A DNA stretch of 64,000 nt from NCBI RefSeq assembly GCF_014279595.1, contig NZ_CP047943.1, forward strand, positions 2,106,422 to 2,170,421, given 5' to 3'. Shown piece after piece: positions 1 to 8,599 of the stretch. The notes under the pieces were generated by a model. It saw nothing but the letters and a program-made list of their open reading frames with translations, did not search any database and was not told where the DNA came from. Origin of the DNA: Synechococcus sp. RS9909 (GTDB taxonomy: Bacteria > Cyanobacteriota > Cyanobacteriia > PCC-6307 > Cyanobiaceae). Both the position numbers and the translations under genes were made by a program. Every line of letters begins with the position of its first letter. Within the stretch, counting starts at the first letter, position 1.

Positions 1-264
1 GAGGAAATGACCGCTTCCTGCCTGCGCGACATGGACTACTACCTGCGTCTCGTCACCTACGGCGTGGTCGCTGGAGACGTCACGCCGATCGAAGAGATCG
101 GCGTGATCGGCGCCCGCGAAATGTATCGAGCCCTGGGCACTCCCCTCGAAGCCATGGCTGAAGCGATCCGCGAAATGAAGGCGGTGGCCATGGGCATTCT
201 CACCGGCAGTGATGCCGAAGAAGCTGGCACCTACTTCGACTATGTGGTGGGCGCTCTCGCCTGA
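1..264 (+). CDS. apcA: Allophycocyanin alpha subunit (partial, 3' end)
   Basis: Only the last 87 residues and the stop are in the window; the reading frame is open at base 1. ApcA is a bilin-bearing subunit of the phycobilisome core, where it forms (alpha-beta)3 discs with ApcB and passes energy to chlorophyll. The visible part has the phycobiliprotein pattern [11 protein letters not shown], in which the Cys (codon 19-21) carries the phycocyanobilin, then the conserved GTYFDYV motif near the C terminus. apcB follows 42 bases later and apcC after that, the usual order of the core operon. The family assignment is firm; the N-terminal half is not seen. Confidence 0.95.
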   Translation, partial: EEMTASCLRDMDYYLRLVTYGVVAGDVTPIEEIGVIGAREMYRALGTPLEAMAEAIREMKAVAMGILTGSDAEEAGTYFDYVVGALA

Positions 265-306
265 CCTTCGTCGACTTCTCGCCTTCTCGCCCCTCTTCAC
301 GGATCC

Positions 307-795
307 ATGCAAGACGCCATCACCAACGTCATCAACAAGTCTGACGTTCAGGGTCTCTATCTCGACTCTGCGTCGATGAGCAACCTTGAGAGCTATTTCG
401 CCAGCGGCGAACTGCGCGTCAAGGCCGCTGCCACCATCAGCGCTAATGCTTCCACCATCATCAAAGATGCGGTTGCCAAGGCTCTGCTCTACTCGGACAT
501 CACCCGTCCTGGAGGCAACATGTACACCACGCGTCGCTACGCCGCCTGCATTCGCGACCTGGATTATTACCTCCGGTATTCCACCTACGCCATGCTCGCC
601 GGTGACACCTCCATCCTGGATGAGCGCGTGCTGAACGGCCTCAAAGAGACCTATAACTCTCTGGGTGTGCCCATCGGTGCCACTGTGCAGGCCATTCAGG
701 CCATGAAGGAAGTCACCGCTTCGCTGGTCGGCCCCGATGCTGGTCGTGAAATGGGCGTGTACTTCGACTACATCTGCTCCGGCCTCGGCAACTGA
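307..795 (+). CDS. apcB: Allophycocyanin beta subunit
   Basis: 162 residues, close to the usual ApcB length. It pairs with ApcA in the phycobilisome core. Asn71 sits at the position that is gamma-N-methylated in beta phycobiliproteins, and Cys81, in [11 protein letters not shown], is the bilin attachment site. The globin-like sequence is complete, with the GVYFDYI end seen in this family. It lies between apcA (42 bases upstream) and apcC (5 bases downstream), so all three are probably co-transcribed. No irregularity seen. Confidence 0.97.
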   Translation: MQDAITNVINKSDVQGLYLDSASMSNLESYFASGELRVKAAATISANASTIIKDAVAKALLYSDITRPGGNMYTTRRYAACIRDLDYYLRYSTYAMLAGDTSILDERVLNGLKETYNSLGVPIGATVQAIQAMKEVTASLVGPDAGREMGVYFDYICSGLGN

Positions 796-800
796 GTTCC

Positions 801-1001
801 ATGCGGTTGTTCAAAGTCACCGCCTGCATTCCAAGTCCTGAAAAGACCCGGAGTCAGCGCGAACTTCAAAACACCTTCTTCACGAAGTGGGTGCCATACG
901 ACAGCTGGTTCGCTGAACAGCAGCGCATCATGAAGCAAGGTGGACGCATCCTGAAGGTGGAACTCTGCAGTGGGCGTCCTCAGGTGAACGTCGGCAACTG
1001 A
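801..1001 (+). CDS. apcC: Phycobilisome core linker Lc7.8
   Basis: 66 residues, the size of the 7.8 kDa core-capping linker, which binds in the central hole of the terminal allophycocyanin trimer and tunes its absorption. The start MRLFKVTACIPS and the basic, aromatic-rich CpcD-like fold are typical. It starts 5 bases after the apcB stop, so translational coupling is likely, and it is the last gene before a strong Rho-independent terminator at 1034-1059. This closes the apc operon. Confidence 0.96.
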   Translation: MRLFKVTACIPSPEKTRSQRELQNTFFTKWVPYDSWFAEQQRIMKQGGRILKVELCSGRPQVNVGN

Positions 1002-1033
1002 GCTTCCATCCATTCACCAACGCCATTGTTGAG

Positions 1034-1059
1034 AGCCCGACGTCAAGTCGGGCTTTTTT
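1034..1059 (+). terminator. Rho-independent terminator of the apc operon
   Basis: Perfect 8-bp stem (agcccgac / gtcgggct) with a 5-base loop, followed by five further T residues. It begins 33 bases after the apcC stop and precedes ftsW, so it separates the apc operon from the ftsW-ccdA-ccs1 group. Confidence 0.93.
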
Positions 1060-1109
1060 GTGGCTTGGCAAAGTCGCCCTCAGGCGTCTGAATGGGAGGT
1101 CATAACTCG

Positions 1110-2360
1110 ATGGCGTTGCGCAGTTCCCGTGTCCTCACCCGTAGAAGCCAGCCAGCCGAACGGGCAACCGAGCGGTCTGCCGGTTTCTGGCAGCGGCATC
1201 TGCCCCTCGATTGGTCGCTCTGGCCTGCTGAAGCCAGGCTTTTGATCAGCCTCACCGCCATCTGGAGCATCGCCGGCCTGCTGATCCTGGCCTCCGCGAG
1301 CTGGTGGGTCGCAAGCCGGGAAATGGGCGAAGGGGCCTACTACGTGAAACGCCAGCTGATCTGGATGGGTGCCAGCTGGATGCTGCTGATCAGCGCGATC
1401 AGCACCGATCTCCGGCGCTGGATGAAGATTGCCGGTCCTGCCCTCTGGCTGGGAATCCTGCTGGTGGGAGCGACCCTCGTGTTCGGAAGCACGGTGAACG
1501 GCGCCAGCCGCTGGCTGGTGATCGGCCCGATTCAGATCCAGCCTTCCGAATTGGTGAAGCCGTTTGTGGTGCTCCAGGCCGCCAGTCTGTTTGCGCACTG
1601 GAAACGCAGCGCCGCTGATCAGAAACTGCTCTGGCTGGGCAGCTTCGGAGCCCTCATCCTGCTGATCCTCAAGCAACCGAACCTGAGCACCGCAGCACTC
1701 ACCGGACTCCTGCTGTGGCTGATGGCCTTTTCCGCCGGTCTCCGCCTGCGCACCTTGTTCGGCACCGCGCTTCTTGGTGGGCTTCTGGGCTTCGCCAGCA
1801 TCATGATCAATGAGTATCAGCGCCTTCGGGTGATCTCCTTCCTGGACCCGTGGCAGGACCCCCAGGGCAACGGCTATCAACTCGTGCAGAGCCTGCTAGC
1901 GATCGGCTCGGGTGGTCTGTTTGGCGAAGGCTTCGGCCTCTCGACCCAGAAACTGCAGTATCTGCCCATCCAAAGCACCGATTTCATCTTTGCCGTGTAT
2001 GCCGAGGAATTCGGCTTCATTGGCTCCTTGATGCTGATCCTCTTTCTCATGCTGGTGGGCTTCCTCGGCCTGAGGGTGGCGCTGCGCTGCCGCAGCAATC
2101 AAGCCAGGCTCACGGCGATCGGCTGCACCAGCCTGTTGGTGGGGCAATCGGTGATGAACCTGGCCGTGGCCTCCGGCTCGATGCCCACCACCGGTCTGCC
2201 TTTGCCGATGATCAGTTACGGCGGCAATTCTCTGCTCTCGAGCCTGCTGATCGCTGGGTTGCTGATCCGCTGCTCCCTGGAATCCACCGGTCTGGTGGGA
2301 TCGCGTCGATTGAAACGATCAAGCGAGCGGTCGCCCCAGGGCGGTCCTGCTGCTCGATAA
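1110..2360 (+). CDS. ftsW: FtsW/RodA-family lipid II polymerase (SEDS)
   Basis: 416 residues, polytopic membrane protein of the SEDS family. These glycosyltransferases polymerise lipid II; FtsW does so at the division septum. Family motifs include SELVKPFVVL, QPNLSTA and the late PMISYGGNSLLSSL segment (FtsW-type PxISYGGSS). About ten hydrophobic segments can be counted after a basic N terminus of roughly 40 residues. I chose ATG 1110 over ATG 1092 because GGAGGT at 1095-1100 lies 9 bases before 1110 and would be inside the gene if 1092 were used. ccdA follows directly. RodA is the alternative assignment; its sequence and size fit FtsW better. Confidence 0.9.
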   Translation: MALRSSRVLTRRSQPAERATERSAGFWQRHLPLDWSLWPAEARLLISLTAIWSIAGLLILASASWWVASREMGEGAYYVKRQLIWMGASWMLLISAISTDLRRWMKIAGPALWLGILLVGATLVFGSTVNGASRWLVIGPIQIQPSELVKPFVVLQAASLFAHWKRSAADQKLLWLGSFGALILLILKQPNLSTAALTGLLLWLMAFSAGLRLRTLFGTALLGGLLGFASIMINEYQRLRVISFLDPWQDPQGNGYQLVQSLLAIGSGGLFGEGFGLSTQKLQYLPIQSTDFIFAVYAEEFGFIGSLMLILFLMLVGFLGLRVALRCRSNQARLTAIGCTSLLVGQSVMNLAVASGSMPTTGLPLPMISYGGNSLLSSLLIAGLLIRCSLESTGLVGSRRLKRSSERSPQGGPAAR

Positions 2361-2365
2361 GGTGA

Positions 2366-3097
2366 ATTTTCCTTCCTCAGGCAATCATCAACCTCGATCT
2401 CCCCGGACTTGCCCAGAGCAGTGAGCAGCTGCTGTCCCAGGCCCTCACCCAGCCTGGGCCAGTCACGGTAGGCCTGGTGTTCGTCGGTGGTGCCCTCACC
2501 AGCCTCGGCCCCTGCTCCCTCTCGCTGCTGCCGGTGACCCTTGCTTACCTGGCGGGCTTTGAAGGGCGCCAACCCCCCTGGCAGCGCAGCCTGCTGTTCT
2601 GCGCCGGCATCGTGTCGGCGCTGGTGATTCTGGGGAGCCTGAGCGGCTTGCTGGGGCGCATCTACGGACAAGTGCCCGATGCGCTCGCCACTGTGGTGGC
2701 CGTTCTCGCCCTGGTGATGGGCCTGAACCTGCTCGGCCTGGTCCGGCTCCCCCTTCCGGCAGGGCCCGATCCCCAGCACTGGTCCCAGCACGTGCCGGCC
2801 CCTCTGGCCCCGATCGCAGCAGGACTGGCCTTCGGCCTGGCCGCATCGCCCTGCACCACCCCCGTGCTGGCGGTGTTGCTGGGCTGGATCGCCACCAGCG
2901 GCAGCCCCCTGATCGGCGTGGTGTTGCTCTCCAGCTTCGGCTTCGGCCAGGTGATGCCCCTGCTCCTGGCTGGCAGTGCCGCCGCCAGTGTTCCGGGTCT
3001 GCTCGCCCTGCGGCCAATCGGCCGCTGGGTTCCCCCCATCAGCGGCATGGTGCTCATCGCCACCGGTGCTCTCACCCTGTTCTCCCACTGGATCTGA
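2366..3097 (+). CDS. ccdA: CcdA-type cytochrome c biogenesis thiol-disulfide transporter
   Basis: CcdA carries reducing equivalents across the thylakoid/plasma membrane to reduce apocytochrome c haem-binding cysteines. The paired motifs [17 protein letters not shown] and [14 protein letters not shown] hold the two redox cysteines, and six hydrophobic segments are visible. The start is unclear. The first conventional start in frame is GTG 2477, which would begin inside the first membrane segment. Upstream, the frame stays open back to a TGA at 2363, and it reads [16 protein letters not shown], which resembles the N terminus I expect for cyanobacterial CcdA. No ATG, GTG or TTG occurs there, only ATT 2366, ATC 2384/2387 and CTG codons. 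I give the widest possible extent. ccs1 starts 4 bases after the stop. Confidence 0.88.
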   Translation: MFLPQAIINLDLPGLAQSSEQLLSQALTQPGPVTVGLVFVGGALTSLGPCSLSLLPVTLAYLAGFEGRQPPWQRSLLFCAGIVSALVILGSLSGLLGRIYGQVPDALATVVAVLALVMGLNLLGLVRLPLPAGPDPQHWSQHVPAPLAPIAAGLAFGLAASPCTTPVLAVLLGWIATSGSPLIGVVLLSSFGFGQVMPLLLAGSAAASVPGLLALRPIGRWVPPISGMVLIATGALTLFSHWI

Positions 3098-3101
3098 ACC
3101 G

Positions 3102-4394
3102 ATGACTGCCCTGCGCCGCCTGGCTGCCCTGCTGTCAGACCTGCGACTGGCGATCGGACTGTTGCTCCTCATCGCCCTGGCCAGTGCCATTGGCACGATC
3201 CTGCCCCAGGACGAAGCGGCTGAGCTCTATCTGGAGCGCTTCAACGCCACCCCCTGGCTCGGCCTGATCAACGGCGACTGGATGCTGACGCTCCAGCTCG
3301 ACCACGTGTATCGCAGCACCTGGTTTCTGGGGCTGCTGGCCTGGCTGGGGTTGGCGCTGATGCTCTGCAGCTGGCGCCGGCAGTGGCCGGCCCTGCAGGC
3401 GGCTCTGCGTTGGGTGGATTACCGGGAACCACGCCAGTTGAGCAAGCTGGCGCTTGCACAGAGCGTCAGCCTGCCCGATCCCGATGCGGCCCTTCTGAGG
3501 CTCAGCCACACCTTGCGGCAATCGGGCTGGCAGGTGCAGGAGGGAGAGAAGCGCATCCAGGCCCGTCGCGGCACGATGGGCCGGGTCGGACCCCTTTTGG
3601 TGCACACCGGCCTGGTGCTGCTCATGCTGGGTGCCGCCTGGGGATCCCTGGCTGGTCACCGGCTGGAACGATTCCTGGCTCCGGGCCGGAGCCTCGACCT
3701 GCTCGATCGCGCCGGCAACAGCCAACTCACCCTCACGCTGGAAGACTTCGCGATCGATCGGGACCCGGCCGGCCGGCCGGAACAATTCCGCTCGCAGCTG
3801 CTCCTGCGGGGCCCCGACGACATCAACAATGAACGGCAGATCAGCGTCAACCATCCGTTGCGCTACCGCGGCATGACGGTGTACCAGGCCGATTGGTCAC
3901 TGGCCACGATCACCGTGCAGCTGGGCAACAGCCCGAAGCTGCAGCTGCCCCTGCAGAGCTTTCCCGAGCTGGGGGAACAACTCTGGGGCCTGGTGCTGCC
4001 GACCCGGCCGGATGGGAGCGAACCAGTGCTGCTGACGGTGAGCAGCGAACAGGGGCCGGTGCAGGTGTTCGGTGCAGGAGGGGAGGCCCTCGCGACCCTG
4101 CGCCCTGGTGGCGATGCCGCAGAGATCAACGGTCTGCCGATGCGGGTGTGGAGCATTCTTCCCGCCAGCGGGCTCCTGCTCAAGCGCGATCCAGGGGTGC
4201 CCCTGGTGTATGCGGGCTTTGCCATCACCCTGCTCGGGGGCGGCCTGAGCATGGTGGCCACCCGACAGCTGTGGGCGATTCAGGATGTTGATGGGTGCCA
4301 GCTTCATGTGGCTGGCCTCTGCAACCGCAACCTTGGGGGCTTCGCCCGGGAGTTGCCGGAACTGATCAGCACGGCTGTCGCGAGCCGTGCGTGA
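3102..4394 (+). CDS. ccs1: Cytochrome c biogenesis protein Ccs1 (ResB family)
   Basis: 430 residues. Ccs1/CcsB works with CcsA in the System II pathway that delivers haem to apocytochromes c on the lumenal side. The N terminus has the ResB start [22 protein letters not shown], then two more membrane segments (one near [15 protein letters not shown], one near [15 protein letters not shown]), a long soluble loop with [17 protein letters not shown], and a final membrane segment near residue 370. It begins 4 bases after ccdA, whose product acts in the same pathway. Its last 29 bases overlap queF tail to tail. Confidence 0.93.
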   Translation: MTALRRLAALLSDLRLAIGLLLLIALASAIGTILPQDEAAELYLERFNATPWLGLINGDWMLTLQLDHVYRSTWFLGLLAWLGLALMLCSWRRQWPALQAALRWVDYREPRQLSKLALAQSVSLPDPDAALLRLSHTLRQSGWQVQEGEKRIQARRGTMGRVGPLLVHTGLVLLMLGAAWGSLAGHRLERFLAPGRSLDLLDRAGNSQLTLTLEDFAIDRDPAGRPEQFRSQLLLRGPDDINNERQISVNHPLRYRGMTVYQADWSLATITVQLGNSPKLQLPLQSFPELGEQLWGLVLPTRPDGSEPVLLTVSSEQGPVQVFGAGGEALATLRPGGDAAEINGLPMRVWSILPASGLLLKRDPGVPLVYAGFAITLLGGGLSMVATRQLWAIQDVDGCQLHVAGLCNRNLGGFARELPELISTAVASRA

Positions 4395-4812
4395 CGCGCA
4401 CCACGGTGTGCACATTGCCGCGCGGATGAAAATCTGCCTCCAGCTGCATCCACACCGGGTCGCAGGCCGCCACCAGGTCGTCGAGGATCCGATTCGTCAC
4501 CTCCTCATGGGAGATCGTGCGCTCGCGATAGCTGTTCACATAGAGCTTGATCGCCTTGAGCTCCACCACGCGGGGCCCGGGCTGGTAGAGCAGACGCAGA
4601 ACAGCGAAATCGGGATAACCGGAAAACGGGCAGAGGCAGGTGAACTCCGGCAGCTCGATCGCAATCTCATAGGGCCGGCCGGGCCGGGGGTTCTCAAAAC
4701 AGATCAACTCCGCCTCGGCGATGGCGCGTTCGCCATACAGGGGCGTGCGCGTGGAAGAGGAGTCAGAAGGGGACGTCAAAGCGGAGTCAGAGGCGGTGGA
4801 CGAACGCATCAC
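4366..4812 (-). CDS. queF: NADPH-dependent 7-cyano-7-deazaguanine reductase
   Basis: 148 residues, the short unimodular QueF type. It reduces preQ0 to preQ1 in queuosine tRNA biosynthesis. The active-site motif is [13 protein letters not shown]: Cys61 is the expected nucleophile and Asp68 the general acid, as in the Bacillus subtilis enzyme. The NADPH-binding region [15 protein letters not shown] and the HEEVTN segment follow. Residues 1-25 are Ser/Thr-rich and probably disordered, so translation could begin at Met2 or a little later. It converges with ccs1 and overlaps its end by 29 bases. Confidence 0.94.
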   Translation of the reverse strand: MMRSSTASDSALTSPSDSSSTRTPLYGERAIAEAELICFENPRPGRPYEIAIELPEFTCLCPFSGYPDFAVLRLLYQPGPRVVELKAIKLYVNSYRERTISHEEVTNRILDDLVAACDPVWMQLEADFHPRGNVHTVVRVTHGSRQPC

Positions 4813-4873
4813 GCAGACACAACAGCATCATCACGCTACAAACTCACAAACTTTTCACAAACAAACAGGCAAA

Positions 4874-4902
4874 CTGTTCACCATGAACAGCATCGATAGG
4901 GT
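4874..4902 (+). promoter_or_regulatory. Palindrome next to a TAnnnT promoter element
   Basis: CTGTTCA (4874-4880) and TGAACAG (4884-4890) form a perfect 7-bp inverted repeat with a CCA centre. TAGGGT at 4897-4902 fits the loose cyanobacterial -10 pattern TAnnnT, which would put the palindrome over the -35 region, a normal place for a repressor. It lies in the 243-base gap between divergently transcribed queF and the DUF4278 gene. The outer CTG...CAG resembles LexA-type sites, but the spacing is 11 rather than 10, so I do not assign a regulator. Confidence 0.4.
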
Positions 4903-5055
4903 AGAAATGCATTGAAGGACAAAACGTTGAGCTTGATGGGTGCTCCGCATCTGTCGTTCAGCCGGAAGTAGCCCCTCCGCAAGGCGAAGCAACGCTCCTT
5001 CCATCGAAGCGGCCCCGACCCATCGGGGACTTTCCAACCCTTCGAGGCTCCCACC

Positions 5056-5274
5056 ATGACTGTTCAACAACGCACCTACCGCGGCGTCGCCTACGACGCC
5101 AGCCAGCACGAGCAACCCAGCAAGCAGGCGGTGGATCACACCTACCGCGGCCAGCACTATGACGCCCCCCTGCGTCACGACGCCGCCGCTGCCGAAACCG
5201 GCATTGAGCTGCACTATCGCGGCACCACCTACGAGCACCGCCAGGCTGAGGCCCAGAACCAGGTCAACTCCTGA
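5056..5274 (+). CDS. DUF4278 small protein with three YRG repeats
   Basis: 72 residues, soluble, with three copies of a short motif: TYRGVAYDA, TYRGQHYDA and HYRGTTYEH. This pattern is that of DUF4278, a small family of unknown role that I know mainly from cyanobacteria. The gene stands alone, with a roughly 240-base upstream region holding a palindrome and possible promoter, and its own strong terminator (5298-5342). That suggests a separately regulated single-gene transcript. No membrane segment, cysteine or catalytic motif is visible. Confidence 0.87.
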   Translation: MTVQQRTYRGVAYDASQHEQPSKQAVDHTYRGQHYDAPLRHDAAAAETGIELHYRGTTYEHRQAEAQNQVNS

Positions 5275-5297
5275 TTCGGTTGCAAAAAGCACAACTC

Positions 5298-5342
5298 AGA
5301 CCCGGGCGAAGCGCCGTAATGGACTCATTGCCCGGGTCTTTT
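5298..5342 (+). terminator. Terminator after the DUF4278 gene
   Basis: Perfect 10-bp stem, agacccgggc at 5298-5307 and gcccgggtct at 5330-5339, with a 22-base loop and a short T run (5339-5342). The T run ends one base before the ATG of the next reading frame (5344), so that gene must have its own promoter or depend on readthrough. Confidence 0.75.
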
Positions 5343-5343
5343 C

Positions 5344-5571
5344 ATGGATCTTTGCCTTTACAGCTCCAGCCCTTCGATCCGCCTGCGCCCGGGGACCGTT
5401 CACGGCATGCTCTGGCTCCAGACCCATTTTGAAGCGGAGCACTGGGATCTTCTCGCCGATGGGCTGGTCACTCTCCCCTCCGCCGACGCGGAAGCCCTGC
5501 GTCACGACGCCATTGCCGCAGGTCTGCAAGTGAGTCAGCTTCCGGCCCTTACGGCAACCAAACGGATCTGA
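5344..5571 (+). CDS. Small conserved-looking protein, unknown function
   Basis: 75 residues. I believe similar short proteins with a GTVHGMLWLQTHFE core occur in other marine Synechococcus, but I cannot name a family. The core GMLWLQTHFEAEHWDLLADGLVTL and a C-terminal half rich in Asp and Ala look like a compact soluble fold. The chosen ATG 5344 follows the preceding terminator by one base, so there is no room for a ribosome binding site outside the hairpin. ATG 5407 is the alternative but would remove part of the apparent core. glnB starts 40 bases downstream. Confidence 0.6.
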   Translation: MDLCLYSSSPSIRLRPGTVHGMLWLQTHFEAEHWDLLADGLVTLPSADAEALRHDAIAAGLQVSQLPALTATKRI

Positions 5572-5605
5572 CACACTGCCCGTGACTGAACGCCACCCCA
5601 TCTGA

Positions 5606-5950
<345 letters not shown>

Positions 5951-5960
5951 TCGTCAACCG

Positions 5961-6776
5961 TTATCCAGCCAGCGTCGTGCGCACGAGCGTCTCGATGGCC
6001 TGAAGCTGAAGGGGAGTCTGGGGCTTCCCTTCAGCCAACCAGAGCAGATATTCATGGTTTCCGGCGGGGCCCGTGATCGGGGAGGCCACCAGACCGTGGG
6101 GGCTCCAACCCAGTGGCTCCGCTGCTGCGATCACCCCCTGCAAAGCCACAACATGGGCGTCAGGATCACGCACAACACCCCCTTTGCCGACCCGCTCGCG
6201 CCCCACTTCAAACTGCGGTTTCACCAACACCACAGCCTCGGCGCCTTCAGCTTGCAGCAGGCCGCGTAATGCCGGCAGCACCAGACCGAGTGAAATGAAC
6301 GACACATCCGCAACCGCCAGGGTCGGTCGCAGATCCGCTGCTTCAAACAGCTCCTCCGGCGTCAGTCGCCTGAGGTTGGTGCGTTCCCGCAGGATCACGC
6401 GATCGTCGGTGCGCAGGCTCCAGGCCGTCTGCCCGTAGCCCACATCAATGCCATAGACCCGAGCAGCCCCATGTTGAAGGAGGCAATCGGTGAAGCCACC
6501 GGTGGAGATGCCGCCATCAAGGCAGATCCGACCCTCGAGCTTCAGAGGAAAGGCTTGGAGGGCAGCCAGAAGCTTCTCCCCACCGCGGGAGACAAAGCGT
6601 GGTGGCTGCTCGACCTGCACCTCCAGATCCATCGGCACGTCCTGACCTGGTTTATCGAGCAGCTGACCGCGGCCATCCCGCACCCGACCGGCACGGATCA
6701 ACTGCTGGGCCTGCTGACGGGACGGCACCAGCCCCAGCGTCAGCAGATGCAAATCCAGGCGGTGTTTACGGGCCAT
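5961..6776 (-). CDS. tlyA: TlyA-family rRNA methyltransferase (hemolysin A type)
   Basis: 271 residues. TlyA-type enzymes 2'-O-methylate cytidines in rRNA. The first 60 residues are an S4 RNA-binding domain (RLDLHLLTLGLVPSRQQAQQLI). An FtsJ-like SAM-dependent methyltransferase domain follows, with RGGEKLLAAL, the SAM loop LDGGISTGGFTDCLL, VADVSFISL and VKPQFEVGR. I chose ATG 6776 (MARKHRLD) because homologues begin there; an ATG 33 bases upstream adds only a hydrophobic stretch of no known role. It converges with glnB. Confidence 0.93.
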   Translation of the reverse strand: MARKHRLDLHLLTLGLVPSRQQAQQLIRAGRVRDGRGQLLDKPGQDVPMDLEVQVEQPPRFVSRGGEKLLAALQAFPLKLEGRICLDGGISTGGFTDCLLQHGAARVYGIDVGYGQTAWSLRTDDRVILRERTNLRRLTPEELFEAADLRPTLAVADVSFISLGLVLPALRGLLQAEGAEAVVLVKPQFEVGRERVGKGGVVRDPDAHVVALQGVIAAAEPLGWSPHGLVASPITGPAGNHEYLLWLAEGKPQTPLQLQAIETLVRTTLAG

Positions 6777-6944
6777 TTCGTCATAAAAGCAGAGGGGAAA
6801 ACCGAACAAAACCAGAGGTTCCCCCCAGCGCAGCAGGAACCACCGGGAAGATCAGTCCAAGCCGCCCGCAGGGACGTGTCCGCTCAACAGCCACCCCGAT
6901 CCAACCAGCGTCGTCGCTCGGCCCATTGCCCCCATCTTCAGAGC

Positions 6945-7139
6945 GTGCCGAACCAGGACGCCACACCCGTTCTCGAGCTGCTCGCTCCAGGCACGTTCGT
7001 GACTCTCGACAACCATCCCAAGGATCTCCCCCCTTTTCAGGTGATCCACTGCCGGGGAGGGCGGTGCTGGGTGCGCCAGCAGGCCTGGGGACACCATGTG
7101 CAATGGGAGGTGGAGCACAACCGCCTCACCTCGGCCTGA
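6945..7139 (+). CDS. Small hypothetical protein
   Basis: 64 residues from GTG 6945. The C-terminal two thirds, from LLAPGTFVTL through FQVIHCRGGRCWVRQQAW to VQWEVEHNRL, alternate hydrophobic and polar residues and look like a small beta-barrel that could resemble an SH3-like fold. I cannot name a family. The frame stays open upstream, but that part is antisense to tlyA and has no coding character. No strong ribosome binding site precedes the GTG. purB begins 49 bases after the stop. Reality moderately likely. Confidence 0.5.
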   Translation: MPNQDATPVLELLAPGTFVTLDNHPKDLPPFQVIHCRGGRCWVRQQAWGHHVQWEVEHNRLTSA

Positions 7140-7188
7140 CGTCACAGCCACGCCATACATTGGTTGGGTTGTTGCCACGCGCTGGCCC

Positions 7189-8484
7189 TTGATCGAGCGC
7201 TACACCCTGCCCGAGATGGGCGAGCTCTGGACGGACAGGGCCAAGTATCAAAGCTGGCTCGACGTGGAAGTCGCCGCCTGCGAAGCCAATTGCAGCCTCG
7301 GTCGCGTTCCCGAGACAGCCATGGAGGAGATTCGCGCCAAAGCGCGTTTCGAGCCCGAGCGGATCCTCGCCATCGAAGCGGAAGTGCGTCACGACGTGAT
7401 CGCCTTCCTCACCAACGTCAATGAACACGTGGGGGATGCGGGCCGTTACATCCACGTAGGGATGACCAGCAGCGACGTGCTCGACACCGGTCTGGCGCTG
7501 CAGCTCAAGGCCTCCGTCGCCCTGCTGCGCAAGGAGCTGTCGGCACTGGATCAGGCCATTGCCGCGCTGGCTGCCGAGCACAAGGACACCGTGATGATCG
7601 GCCGCTCCCACGCCATCCACGGCGAACCGATCACCTTCGGCTTCAAGCTGGCCGGTTGGCTCGCGGAGACGCGGCGCAACGCCGAGCGCCTCGAGCGGCT
7701 GGAGCGGGATGTGGCCGTCGGCCAGATCAGCGGCGCGATGGGCACCTACGCCAACACCGATCCCGAGGTGGAGCGCCTCACCTGCGAGCGCCTCGGCCTC
7801 AGCCCAGACACCGCCAGCACCCAGGTGATCTCCCGTGATCGTCACGCCGACTATGTGCAGACCCTGGCGTTGGTGGGCGCATCTCTCGATCGCTTCGCCA
7901 CCGAAATCCGCAACCTGCAGCGCACCGACGTGCTGGAGGTGGAGGAAAGCTTTGCCAAAGGCCAGAAGGGCAGCTCGGCCATGCCCCACAAACGCAACCC
8001 GATCCGCAGTGAACGCATCAGCGGCCTGGCCCGGGTGCTGCGCAGTTATGTGGTGGCAGCCCTCGAGAACGTGGCGCTCTGGCACGAGCGTGACATCAGC
8101 CACAGCTCCACCGAGCGGATGATGCTTCCCGACTGTTCGGCGACCCTGCACTTCATGCTGCGGGAAATGACCGCCGTTGTGGCTGGCCTCGGGGTCTACC
8201 CCGACAACATGCGCCGCAACATGAACGTGTATGGCGGTGTGGTGTTCAGCCAGCGCGTGTTGCTGGGCCTGGTGGATGCCGGCATGAGCCGGGAGGATGC
8301 CTATCGGGTGGTCCAACGCAACGCCCACAGCGCCTGGAACAGCAACGGCGGTGACTTCCGCGCCAACCTGGCGGCGGATCCGGAAGTGACCGGCAAACTC
8401 AGCGCCGAGCAGCTAGCCGACTGTTTCAGCACCGACCTCCATCAGGCCAATCTCGGCGTCATCTGGGATCGTCTCGGCCTTTGA
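7189..8484 (+). CDS. purB: Adenylosuccinate lyase
   Basis: 431 residues. PurB acts twice in purine synthesis, cleaving SAICAR and adenylosuccinate with release of fumarate. The fumarase/aspartase superfamily signature GSSAMPHKRNP is near residues 262-272, and VGMTSSDVLDTGL and RSHAIHGEPITFG hold further active-site residues. I chose TTG 7189 because the protein then starts (M)IERYTLPEMGELW, which matches cyanobacterial PurB; the frame is open further upstream but lacks similarity. A superfamily relative, fumC, lies downstream, and PurB's by-product fumarate is FumC's substrate. Confidence 0.96.
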   Translation: MIERYTLPEMGELWTDRAKYQSWLDVEVAACEANCSLGRVPETAMEEIRAKARFEPERILAIEAEVRHDVIAFLTNVNEHVGDAGRYIHVGMTSSDVLDTGLALQLKASVALLRKELSALDQAIAALAAEHKDTVMIGRSHAIHGEPITFGFKLAGWLAETRRNAERLERLERDVAVGQISGAMGTYANTDPEVERLTCERLGLSPDTASTQVISRDRHADYVQTLALVGASLDRFATEIRNLQRTDVLEVEESFAKGQKGSSAMPHKRNPIRSERISGLARVLRSYVVAALENVALWHERDISHSSTERMMLPDCSATLHFMLREMTAVVAGLGVYPDNMRRNMNVYGGVVFSQRVLLGLVDAGMSREDAYRVVQRNAHSAWNSNGGDFRANLAADPEVTGKLSAEQLADCFSTDLHQANLGVIWDRLGL

Positions 8485-8497
8485 GTCGCACAAGGCG

Positions 8498-8599
8498 ATG
8501 TTCTGGACCCCCTACGCCGACTGGATCTACGTGGTCATCAGCCTGAGCGGCCTGCTGTTGATCATCACGCTGGTGCTGAGGAGCAACCCGAAGCGATGA
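8498..8599 (+). CDS. 33-residue single-pass membrane peptide
   Basis: An open frame of 33 codons lies between purB and fumC. It starts at ATG 8498 (MFWTPYADWIYVV), has one strongly hydrophobic segment of about 18 residues (ISLSGLLLIITLVL) and ends with a basic tail (RSNPKR). Its stop overlaps the fumC start as ATGA (8596-8599), the coupling seen between true operon neighbours here. AAGG at 8492-8495 precedes the ATG, but the spacing is only 2 bases. The composition is that of the small membrane subunits common in thylakoid complexes, yet I do not match it to any known photosystem, cytochrome b6f or NDH subunit. Confidence 0.6.
   Translation: MFWTPYADWIYVVISLSGLLLIITLVLRSNPKR

Noticed and set aside
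2216..3196. A 326-residue minus-strand frame opposite ccdA
   Set aside because: Gly/Gln/His-rich noise with no conserved block; ccdA on the other strand has its redox motifs.
4855..5292. A 145-residue minus-strand frame opposite the DUF4278 gene
   Set aside because: It mirrors the repeat gene and the palindrome; no start region or domain; hydrophobic appearance comes from reversed His/Asp codons.
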